NCBI GenBank assembly: GCA_019314185.1 | Contig: JAFCZU010000001.1 | Span: 1-37,217 of the forward strand | Direction of reading: 5' to 3' | Origin: Deltaproteobacteria bacterium | GTDB lineage: Bacteria > Desulfobacterota > Desulfobacteria > Desulfobacterales > ETH-SRB1 | DNA: 37,217 bases | Shown here: piece after piece, positions 1 to 6,493 of the stretch | Numbering within the stretch: position 1 is the stretch's first letter | Layout of the letters: the number at the start of each line of letters is the position of its first letter | Notes under the pieces: generated by a model | The model's database searches: none | Told to the model about the DNA's origin: nothing | What the model saw: only the letters and a program-made list of their open reading frames with translations | Position numbers and translations under genes: made by a program

Positions 1-214
1 GGGTAAGCAGGTATGTGTAAGGGATTTTATTCTTGGCGCTCTTAAAGCGGATAATCTTTATCCACCCTTTGGCCGCAAGTTCAGTGACACAGTAGTTCAT
101 CTTGCCGAGGCTGATGCCCATTCTTTTTGCCATATCACGCTGACTAACATTGGGCTCCTTGCTCAACATCTTCAGCAAACGGTAGTAGATTTCCTGTTCA
201 TAATTATGGTTCAT
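1..214 (-). CDS. MarR-type EPS-associated transcriptional regulator (partial, C-terminus off the window)
   Basis: The minus strand from 214 to the window edge reads 71 codons without a stop. It starts MNHNYEQEIYYRLLKMLSKE and continues with a winged-helix signature: SQRDMAKRMGISLGK at about residues 26-40, then MNYCVTELAAKGWIKI. This pattern (Ser-Gln-Arg in the first helix, GISLGK-x-NYC in the recognition helix, a KGW turn) matches what I know of the MarR family EPS-associated regulator group, usually found beside exopolysaccharide genes. The gene faces away from the glycosyltransferase across the insertion sequence. The ATG at 214 lies only 9 bases after a strong -10 box, leaving almost no leader, and sits in a palindrome. 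The 3' end is missing. Confidence 0.75.
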   Translation of the reverse strand, partial: MNHNYEQEIYYRLLKMLSKEPNVSQRDMAKRMGISLGKMNYCVTELAAKGWIKIIRFKSAKNKIPYTYLLT

Positions 215-223
215 AGAATGAAC
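209..223. promoter_or_regulatory. palindrome GTTCAT-N3-ATGAAC over the start codon, candidate operator
   Basis: Two perfect 6-base arms separated by 3 bases overlap both the predicted transcription start and the ATG of the regulator. The position suits autorepression by a dimeric winged-helix protein; that role is inferred. Confidence 0.4.
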
Positions 224-252
224 TTTATAGACAGGAGGCTGTTGTTTGTCAA
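224..252 (-). promoter_or_regulatory. sigma-70-like promoter of the EPS regulator
   Basis: On the minus strand a perfect TTGACA (252-247) is followed by a 17-base spacer and TATAAA (229-224). Expected transcription start is about 217-218, only 3-4 bases before the ATG at 214. Confidence 0.7.
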
Positions 253-490
253 CAGAATGTTTTTAGACCTTAATGGCCATTGGTTTATTTTATTTTACCC
301 TCCAGAGGCGGACAGGCAGGTTTTCAGGATTTTTTGGTGAAACAACAGGGTCGCATCCCCTGCCATTTTTCTCTCATCCCAGATAAATAGGTTTCACATT
401 TAACGAGGCAGAGAGTTTCCATCCACCTTCTTATACAACAGATTGGGAGCAGTTGCCAAGTGTGTCATGATAACCACTTAGCGAACAATT
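253..490. other. spacer between regulator and insertion sequence
   Basis: No open frame with a ribosome binding site is visible on either strand. The stretch holds no strong hairpin. It may contain the remnant of whatever the insertion sequence displaced. Confidence 0.4.
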
Positions 491-593
491 TACCAGTGGT
501 GTCCGGTTAGCTTTTTGCATGTTAAATGGGATAAAAAAAATTAGAAAAATGTTCATTTTTTACTTGACAAAACAAATAAAATTTTTTTGTCGT

Positions 594-620
594 CTTGTTA
601 TAAATACTAATTATAACAAG
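594..620 (+). promoter_or_regulatory. inverted repeat ahead of the transposase ribosome binding site
   Basis: CTTGTTATAA (594-603), a 7-base loop, and TTATAACAAG (611-620) pair perfectly. The last two bases (AG) are part of the AAGGAG ribosome binding site. The hairpin could limit transposase translation or bind a protein. Confidence 0.5.
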
Positions 621-634
621 GAGTTAAGGCAAAG

Positions 635-1777
635 ATGCAAACATTTAATATCCCTAAAAAGAAATTCAACTATCAATCTCATACTCAATTTCTCAAACCT
701 TTGCAAAAGATTTCCCCAAACACACCACCGCTTAAATCCAAGGGGCACAGGCCATTGAAAATGACTTTTGAAGATCAGCTTCACGCATTGATATTTTTCC
801 ATCTTCAAGAACATGAATCAGCGCGTGATCTTATTCAACATCTTAAAGAGGACAATTTTGCCAAAGAGTGTGTCGCTCCGGATGGAGGGATCAGTCGAAG
901 TAGTTTCTCTGAAATCATTAATCACCGAGGACTTGAACAGCTCGAATATGTTTTCCAAGCTCTTTGCAGCCAGGCACAAAACGCTTTACCATCAAATTAT
1001 TCAGATCTCGGTGAACTCGTTTCAATTGATGGGTCTTTAATTAATGCGGTTCTGACCATGTACTGGGCTGATTACAGAACAGGCGCTAAAAAAGCAAAAG
1101 GTCATTTCGGCTTTGACGTTAATCACAAGATTCCTATAAAAATTTATCTGACAGATGGGAATGGCGGTGAACGTCCCTTTGTGAGGTCTATCCTTAAAAA
1201 AGGCCAGACAGGAATCATGGATCGGGGGTATCAATCACATAAGAATTTTGATCTTCTTCAAGATGAGAACAAACATTTTGTTTGCCGCATCAAAGCAAAA
1301 ACGACAAGAACTATTATCAAAGAGCATACCGTTGATCCCGATAGCTATATTTTTTATGATGCCATGGTTCTTCTTGGCACTTCCAGAGTAAATCAGACCC
1401 AAAAGCCAGTTCGGGTTGTTGGCTATAAAATTGCCGGTGTCAAATATTTTGTGGCAACTGATCGTTGTGATCTTACAGCCGAACAGGTTGCAATTGTTTA
1501 TAAGCTCAGATGGGATATTGAAACTTTTTTCAAATGGTGGAAGAAGCATTTAAAAGTGTATCACCTGATTGCTCACAGTAGATATGGCTTGATGGTTCAA
1601 ATCCTTGCCGGGTTAATAACCTATCTGCTTATGGCCATATACTGTCATGAACAGTTTAATGAACCTGTATCAATAAAAAGGATACGTCAGCTTAGAAACA
1701 CCATCCAGAACGAATTGCGTACCGGTGAAAAAAATGTATGGTCTGATAATCCGTTTTTCAAAGAACAAACACTATAG
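635..1777 (+). CDS. IS4 family transposase
   Basis: A 380-residue DDE transposase filling the insertion sequence. An N-terminal helical region (about 40-110, including DQLHALIFFHLQEHESARDL) precedes the catalytic domain. Acidic residues of the triad are visible at VSIDGSLINA (first Asp) and GIMDRGYQSHKNFD (second Asp). The IS4 signature Y-x2-R-W-x-I-E-x2-F-K is seen in YKLRWDIETFFKWWKKHLK, which supplies the Glu. The length is normal for the family and the frame is intact, so it may be active. The start at 635 follows AAGGAG at 618-623. A perfect 10-base inverted repeat (594-603 with 611-620) lies directly over that ribosome binding site. Confidence 0.92.
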   Translation: MQTFNIPKKKFNYQSHTQFLKPLQKISPNTPPLKSKGHRPLKMTFEDQLHALIFFHLQEHESARDLIQHLKEDNFAKECVAPDGGISRSSFSEIINHRGLEQLEYVFQALCSQAQNALPSNYSDLGELVSIDGSLINAVLTMYWADYRTGAKKAKGHFGFDVNHKIPIKIYLTDGNGGERPFVRSILKKGQTGIMDRGYQSHKNFDLLQDENKHFVCRIKAKTTRTIIKEHTVDPDSYIFYDAMVLLGTSRVNQTQKPVRVVGYKIAGVKYFVATDRCDLTAEQVAIVYKLRWDIETFFKWWKKHLKVYHLIAHSRYGLMVQILAGLITYLLMAIYCHEQFNEPVSIKRIRQLRNTIQNELRTGEKNVWSDNPFFKEQTL

Positions 1778-1820
1778 GCAAAAACCTAACCGGACACCAC
1801 TGGTATCGGAAGAGAAAAAG

Positions 1821-1934
1821 CAGGCAATCTAAGAATACCAAGTATCTATTTTTGCCCAGGAACTTAAGACAGCCTTTCCTGTTTCTGAAAAAAAGCTTGA
1901 TAAAAAGTTAAAAAAGATTGAAAGAAGAGTTTAA
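1821..1934 (+). pseudogene. possible C-terminal coding remnant right of the insertion sequence
   Basis: After a stop near 1830 a plus-strand frame reads EYQVSIFAQELKTAFPVSEK and continues lysine-rich to KIERRV and a stop at 1932-1934. It has no start codon or ribosome binding site. The composition looks protein-like, so it may be the tail of a gene broken by the insertion sequence, but it could also be chance. I do not recognise it. Confidence 0.2.
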
Positions 1935-1970
1935 GCGATATTTTTTACCGGTTAATAGAGGTGAAATTTA

Positions 1971-3233
1971 ATGGGGGAAAACATCGGGTTTGTTTCAACG
2001 CGCTTTGCGGGAACAGACGGAGTTACATTAGAATCGAGCAAGTGGGCACAGGTTCTAAAAAAAAGCGGGCGTTCCTGTTTCTGGTTTGCCGGCGAACTTG
2101 ACAGAAATCCTCAAAACAGCTTACTGGTTCCCGAAGCCTTCTTTAAGTATAAAGAAAACAATTGGATAAATGAACAGGTTGTTGGTAAAAAAGGAAGGAG
2201 TTCAGATGTAACCGAAGCAATCCATTTCTTAAGATCCTATTTGAAAGCAAAACTCTATGAATTCATAGAAAAATTTCAAATCGACATGCTGATAGCTGAA
2301 AATGCTTTAACCATTCCCATGCATGTCCCTCTTGGATTAGCTCTAACAGAAATCATTGCTGAGACACAGATTCCAACTATTGCGCACCATCATGATTTTT
2401 ACTGGGAAAGGATACGTTTTACGGTTAATGCGGTGAACGACTATATTCAAATGGCTTTTCCCCCTGCTCTGCCTAATATTGAACACGTGGTAATTAATTC
2501 AGCAGCCAAGGAAGAGCTGGCTCACCGTACCGGAATTTCGTCAACCATTATTCCTAATGTGCTGGATTTTGAAAATCCACCCTTTGTGAATGAAAAACGC
2601 ACAGAAGATTTCCGCAATTCACTTGGATTAAAGCCTGATGATGTTATGATTTTGCAACCATCCAGGGTTATTCAAAGAAAAGGAATTGAACATGCCATTG
2701 AACTGGTCCACGAATTGAAAGATCCTCGCTATAAACTCGTAATATCACACGAAACAGGAGATGAAGGATATGAATATGCCGAATGGCTTATAGAAAATGC
2801 AAAAGATCGCGGTGTAGATCTTCGCTTGTTTGATGCCGGCATGGCTGATCCAGTTAACGATGGATTGAAAAGTCCGAACCAATATTCGCTCTGGGATATA
2901 TACCCCCATGCTGACTTTATCACCTATCCCAGCCTTTACGAAGGATTCGGCAATGCCTTTCTTGAAGCTATTTATTTTAAGAAACCCATGCTGGTAAACC
3001 GTTATGCCACATTTGTAAGAGATATAGAGCCAAAGGGCTTCAACCTTATAGTCATGGACGGATTCCTCACCAAAAAAACAGTTCAAAAAGCGAGGGAAAT
3101 CCTTGAATCACCGGAAAAGAAAGCAAAAATGGTAAATCACAATTACGAAATTGCCTCCCGTTACTATTCTTATTCCGTGCTAAGAAAGGGGCTCAGCTCA
3201 CTCATAATAAATTTCTTTGGAATAGAGGAATAA
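1971..3233 (+). CDS. glycosyltransferase family 4 protein
   Basis: A 420-residue protein with the two-domain layout of GT-B retaining glycosyltransferases. The N-terminal half opens GFVSTRFAGTDGVTLESSKW, a glycine-rich acceptor-side loop. The C-terminal half begins near residue 225 with VMILQPSRVIQRKGIEHAIE, the usual start of the nucleotide-sugar domain. It carries the E-x7-E motif as YEGFGNAFLEA near residues 323-333. The length is normal for GT4. The start at 1971 has GAGGTG a few bases upstream. Together with the EPS regulator at the window start it suggests polysaccharide or glycoside synthesis. The donor and acceptor cannot be told from sequence. It is convergent with the NapH-like gene. 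Confidence 0.85.
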   Translation: MGENIGFVSTRFAGTDGVTLESSKWAQVLKKSGRSCFWFAGELDRNPQNSLLVPEAFFKYKENNWINEQVVGKKGRSSDVTEAIHFLRSYLKAKLYEFIEKFQIDMLIAENALTIPMHVPLGLALTEIIAETQIPTIAHHHDFYWERIRFTVNAVNDYIQMAFPPALPNIEHVVINSAAKEELAHRTGISSTIIPNVLDFENPPFVNEKRTEDFRNSLGLKPDDVMILQPSRVIQRKGIEHAIELVHELKDPRYKLVISHETGDEGYEYAEWLIENAKDRGVDLRLFDAGMADPVNDGLKSPNQYSLWDIYPHADFITYPSLYEGFGNAFLEAIYFKKPMLVNRYATFVRDIEPKGFNLIVMDGFLTKKTVQKAREILESPEKKAKMVNHNYEIASRYYSYSVLRKGLSSLIINFFGIEE

Positions 3234-3365
3234 AAAAACTCAGTTATGCTATAAGGATAATCGAAGCCGAAGCTCAGACAAGAGCTCTGAGTTCCGATAT
3301 GCGTCAAAGCGGAAATTGAAGTTCTTATTGAGGATTAGAGGCCTAAGTTGCCTCAATCAGCCACC

Positions 3366-4244
3366 CTATAAAACTTTTTCAACAGGCTTGATGACTGGCA
3401 TACCGGCAATCTCATAGGAAATAGCTCCAAAACGGCATGATTCATTAAGACATTTCAAGCATCTGATACAATCATGCTGGTTGGCCCCTTCATAGAACTT
3501 AATCCCCATTGGACAATTGTTGTAACATTCCTGGCAGTGCGTGCATTTGTCAGGATCGTAGATCATTCTGAAAACGCTATGCTTATTAAATAGTGAATAG
3601 ATAGCGCCCAGAGGACATGCTACACGACAAAACGGTCTGCGGCTCAATATCATCCATATGATAAAAATGAACAATATCGTCAACTTAAAGTAAAATAGTG
3701 CTCCGATTAACTCTTTTAAGCCAGGTTGTAGAAATATCAGGGGAATACCGGCTTCTAATGTCCCGGCAGGACATACAAACTTGCAAAACCATGTCATGCC
3801 GTATCCGTAATCATCAACAACCAAAGCGGGAAGAATAAAAATAAACAGCGCCAGGAACAGATACTTCATATAGGTTAAAATTTTGGGGATCTCGAACTTG
3901 GGTGAAGGGATTTTATGAATGAGTTCCTGCAGAAAACCAAATGGACAAACCCAGCCGCAAGGCATGCGTCCCACCAAGCTTCCAATCAGTCCCAGTATTC
4001 CGATAATATATGCGCCGAAATGGTAATGACCTGCCTTAACAGCCGGTCGCAGGCCGGCTGCTATACTCTGTAATGAACCAAGCGGGCAAGCGCCTGTTGC
4101 AGCAGGACAGGAATAACAGTTAAGGCCCGGCACACACATTGATTTAAGCGTGCCCTGATATATTCCTTTTGTGTGTGGGAACATCCAGCAGGCATTACTT
4201 AAAACAGTTGCAATGACCTGTATCCACCGTCTTAAAACTGACAT
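3366..4244 (-). CDS. NapH-like membrane 4Fe-4S binding protein
   Basis: A 292-residue membrane protein with four or five hydrophobic segments and cysteine clusters of the NapH/CcoG-type polyferredoxin family. The N-terminal part has CVPGLNCYSCPAATGACPLG (about 37-56). Repeated CGWVCPFGFLQE and CRVACPLGAIYS motifs flank membrane spans. The C-terminus has two 4Fe-4S sets, CTHCQECYNNCPMG and CIRCLKCLNESCRFGA. It probably passes electrons across or along the membrane; partner and direction are unknown. I place the start at the ATG at 4244, preceded by GGGGTTGGGTA, rather than at an in-frame TTG at 4271. That ATG overlaps the stop of the small CXXC gene as TAATG, so the two are probably translationally coupled. 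Confidence 0.85.
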   Translation of the reverse strand: MSVLRRWIQVIATVLSNACWMFPHTKGIYQGTLKSMCVPGLNCYSCPAATGACPLGSLQSIAAGLRPAVKAGHYHFGAYIIGILGLIGSLVGRMPCGWVCPFGFLQELIHKIPSPKFEIPKILTYMKYLFLALFIFILPALVVDDYGYGMTWFCKFVCPAGTLEAGIPLIFLQPGLKELIGALFYFKLTILFIFIIWMILSRRPFCRVACPLGAIYSLFNKHSVFRMIYDPDKCTHCQECYNNCPMGIKFYEGANQHDCIRCLKCLNESCRFGAISYEIAGMPVIKPVEKVL

Positions 4245-4387
4245 TACCCAACCCCTATACAGTCCAAGCAAATCTTCGTTGCTTTTCCCATAACTGCTGC
4301 TACTTCGCCAAGGTTAATGCCAAGGAGGATAAGGACAAGAAAAAGTATAATCAATAAAAAAGGAAATGCTCTTTCGGGAAAAATCAT
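4244..4387 (-). CDS. 47-residue membrane peptide with C-terminal CXXC, CD1871A-like family
   Basis: The minus strand reads MIFPERAFPFLLIILFLVLI, continues LLGINLGEVAAVMGKATKI and ends CLDCIGVG. It has one N-terminal membrane span and a CLDC motif seven residues before the stop. The shape (short hydrophobic anchor, a G-E-V segment, terminal C-x2-C-I-G) fits the small CD1871A family CXXC proteins as I remember them, which are encoded next to 4Fe-4S membrane proteins. The stop TAA shares its last A with the ATG of the NapH-like gene. No strong ribosome binding site is visible (GGGTAG only). The role is unknown; a redox or assembly partner of the downstream protein is likely. Confidence 0.75.
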   Translation of the reverse strand: MIFPERAFPFLLIILFLVLILLGINLGEVAAVMGKATKICLDCIGVG

Positions 4388-4559
4388 AGCTACCCAATAT
4401 TAATAAATTGGTAAAAAAAACGAATTTAACTATAAATGGCTAAGTAAAAAGTTTCATATTCAAGGAGTAGTGATTTTTCAGGATCGAAGGCATACATATA
4501 GTATGTTGAGAGTCTGAAAAAACACTGCAACGCAGTAGATGGGACTTTTTACGAGTTCA

Positions 4560-5435
4560 TTAAGTGTTAGGTGTTCCGCTTTTATACTTCATTTCCTTAG
4601 CCTTTATGTCAAGATGTAATGTTGCCACCTGTTCAAGTGGAGGATATATAATACGCTCTGTCTTTCTTGTATCTATTGTTTTTATGTACTTTTTGCACTT
4701 ATCGCAAAGATCGACCCTGTATTCTTTTTCATCTTCGCTAAAGAAATAATTGAGTGTTTTGGTGTCGGTGTTATCACAAAAAGGACAAAAAATTCTATTG
4801 AAAGCCCATTTATGCCAGCAGAAACTGCAAAACAAAAAGCGCTCCCCTTCTCCCTGAAACATGGAAAGCACTGGATGGCTTCCGCATATAGGACAGTACC
4901 CCTTTCCCCATGGTTTGTCCTTGTTTAGATATGCTGAAAGCTGCTCAGCGCACATGGACAGGGAAGGTTTTAAACTGGTGTATGCAATAAATGCCAGATC
5001 CTTCTTTTCGATTTCAAGTTTCTTTGCCGTGTTTTCAAAAAAGGCATCATCCTCGTTAAGCAGGCCGGCAAACAATTCGCCTTGATCAAATTTATCTTCA
5101 TCAATTGCTTTAAGAACAATCTGGGCTGTAGAAGCCATGTACCCACCAGCCTCTTTAATAATATCGCAAATCTTTATTAATAACTTACCGGCTTCTTTTG
5201 CATCTATGACGAATTCCGACATGTTTATCAAAGGAAAATTTTCATCTGCCTTTATTGAAAGCATTTCTTCAGGAATCTGTATCTGATCGATATGCAACTT
5301 GCTTTTTGAATCTTCCTGGGCAACAAATATTTGTCCATAAAAATCTAAAATCGTACCGTAAACCGGCCTCAGCCCCTTTAACGACTCAACAGCCTTTATA
5401 ATCTGATTCGATGTGGTGGTCATATTTTCTGACAT
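4560..5435 (-). CDS. fdhE: formate dehydrogenase accessory protein FdhE
   Basis: A 291-residue cytoplasmic protein of the FdhE family, needed for maturation of respiratory formate dehydrogenases. An N-terminal helical domain of about 180 residues is followed by rubredoxin-like metal-binding pairs: CPICG (about 182-186), CSFC, CPFC and CDKC. The length is close to the usual size of about 300. The start at 5435 has AGGAG eight bases upstream. It is the last gene of the moaA-fdhA-fdhB-fdhE group, but a 322-base gap with a strong terminator separates it from fdhB, so it may be partly or wholly expressed from its own signal. Confidence 0.9.
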   Translation of the reverse strand: MSENMTTTSNQIIKAVESLKGLRPVYGTILDFYGQIFVAQEDSKSKLHIDQIQIPEEMLSIKADENFPLINMSEFVIDAKEAGKLLIKICDIIKEAGGYMASTAQIVLKAIDEDKFDQGELFAGLLNEDDAFFENTAKKLEIEKKDLAFIAYTSLKPSLSMCAEQLSAYLNKDKPWGKGYCPICGSHPVLSMFQGEGERFLFCSFCWHKWAFNRIFCPFCDNTDTKTLNYFFSEDEKEYRVDLCDKCKKYIKTIDTRKTERIIYPPLEQVATLHLDIKAKEMKYKSGTPNT

Positions 5436-5757
5436 ATAATCTCCTGTTCAGACCTTGTCAAGTAGTCAAGCAGTTGACTGGTCAAGTGGTTATTATTATA
5501 TTAACAAATAAACTTTTAGAAAAACCTTTGAAAAATGTTCAATTTCGTTCAAGTCCAAGGAAGGTGAAATTGGGCGAAAAGCAACGTTTTGCAGAGCTCT
5601 CTTAAATTGACTGTTCAGCAGTCTGTAATTACAAAGCTTTGCCACTTTATATCTTTATAAAAAGATACACTCTTATCACAGATATCTGCAATAATAAAGG
5701 GGGAAGGAGATAAAAGATCCCCTCCCCCCTTTATTTTAGTTGTTTACATATCTGCCA
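5436..5757. other. fdhB-fdhE spacer with iterated TTGAC words and a terminator
   Basis: Next to the fdhE start (5455-5490) the minus strand repeats TTGAC/GTCAA words at about 8-10 base steps. Similar text occurs between qmoB and qmoC. A strong hairpin at 5693-5736 is listed separately. The palindrome CAAAGCTTTG lies at 5630-5639. No gene is seen. Confidence 0.5.
5693..5736 (-). terminator. strong hairpin terminator after fdhB
   Basis: AATAAAGGGGG on one arm and CCCCCTTTATT on the other give a long G/C stem closed by A/T pairs, 22 bases after the fdhB stop. The symmetric A/T edges mean it could act on both strands. Confidence 0.8.
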
Positions 5758-6477
5758 TTAAAGCAAACGTGAAGCAATATTCGTTATTGGACGAATCATT
5801 CTTCTTAATGCGGCCTGCCTTGTAATATCAAAAACAGCATTTGAGGCCATAGCATTCTTGCAGTACAGCTTCGGCTCATAAGCTACGAGATAAATAACAC
5901 TTACATCATCCGCATCTATGAGCATGGCCTTTGGAAATTTCTTTTTAGCAATTGCAAGCCGTTTTTTTGCGAGAGCAAGCATTTCATCACGATCTCCGAA
6001 ATTCATTGCTCCTGTCGGGCATGTCTGAACACAGGCCGGAAGAAGTCCGTTCTCAACCCGGTCTATACACATATCACACTTGGCAAGTGTGCCATCAGGC
6101 GCTTTTCGTGGAATATTATAGGGACAGGCTTCAATTATTTCATCAGCATTCAAATTTTTGGTGTTTGCCGTAAATATAATCGCTCCTGTTTTATCGTCTC
6201 TATAAATAGCTCCCGGATCTCCTGCCGTCTCAAGACATGGAGCCTCGATACAATGCCGGCACTGTTCCGGAAAAAAAAGCCAGTTTAATTTCCCATTAAT
6301 AACCTCTTCACGCATTCTGACAAGTTTATACGTGTTAAATGAAAGATCAGCCGGATTCTCATAAGTTCCACGATTTATGGTTTTTTCTGCGGGGAGATCA
6401 TGCCATTGCTTACAGGCAACCTGACATCCTCTACAAGCCGTACAACGAGTTGTATCTATTAAAAAAGATTTACTCAT
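5758..6477 (-). CDS. fdhB: formate dehydrogenase iron-sulfur (beta) subunit
   Basis: A 239-residue four-cluster ferredoxin of the FdnH/FdhB type. The first set is CTACRGCQVAC (C12, C15, C18, C22). A second set is CRHCIEAPC, and further cysteines occur at ACPYNIPRK, CDMCIDRVENGLLPAC and CPTGAM. It passes electrons from the molybdenum or tungsten subunit to a periplasmic or membrane acceptor. It has no signal peptide, as expected if it is co-exported with the Tat-bearing FdhA. There is no C-terminal membrane anchor, which fits the soluble periplasmic enzymes of sulfate reducers. The start at 6477 is preceded by AGGAGGTGATCA, a near-complete complement of the 16S tail. It lies 16 bases after fdhA. 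Confidence 0.93.
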   Translation of the reverse strand: MSKSFLIDTTRCTACRGCQVACKQWHDLPAEKTINRGTYENPADLSFNTYKLVRMREEVINGKLNWLFFPEQCRHCIEAPCLETAGDPGAIYRDDKTGAIIFTANTKNLNADEIIEACPYNIPRKAPDGTLAKCDMCIDRVENGLLPACVQTCPTGAMNFGDRDEMLALAKKRLAIAKKKFPKAMLIDADDVSVIYLVAYEPKLYCKNAMASNAVFDITRQAALRRMIRPITNIASRLL

Positions 6478-6493
6478 CTATGATCACCTCCTT

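Larger units (their letters stand above)
493..1803 (+). mobile_element. complete IS4-type insertion sequence
   Basis: Terminal inverted repeats are visible at both ends. The left end starts CCAGTGGTGTCCGGTTAG at 493 and the right end is its complement, ending at 1803. The repeats run about 26 bases with a single mismatch, and could be counted two bases longer at each side (TA). The element is about 1.3 kb and holds one full-length transposase gene. I see no convincing direct target duplication: the left flank ends AACAATT and the right flank begins TCGGAAG. It separates an EPS-type regulator from a glycosyltransferase, so it may have landed in a polysaccharide locus. Confidence 0.9.

Noticed and set aside
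4244..4271. TTG start nine codons upstream for the NapH-like protein
   Set aside because: The ATG at 4244 has a better upstream site and overlaps the small CXXC gene stop; the extension would lie in that gene.
5436..5462. TTGACA with TATATG 17 bases later ahead of fdhE
   Set aside because: The -10 box would overlap the fdhE start codon and its ribosome binding site, so it cannot serve this gene; it is part of the iterated TTGAC words.
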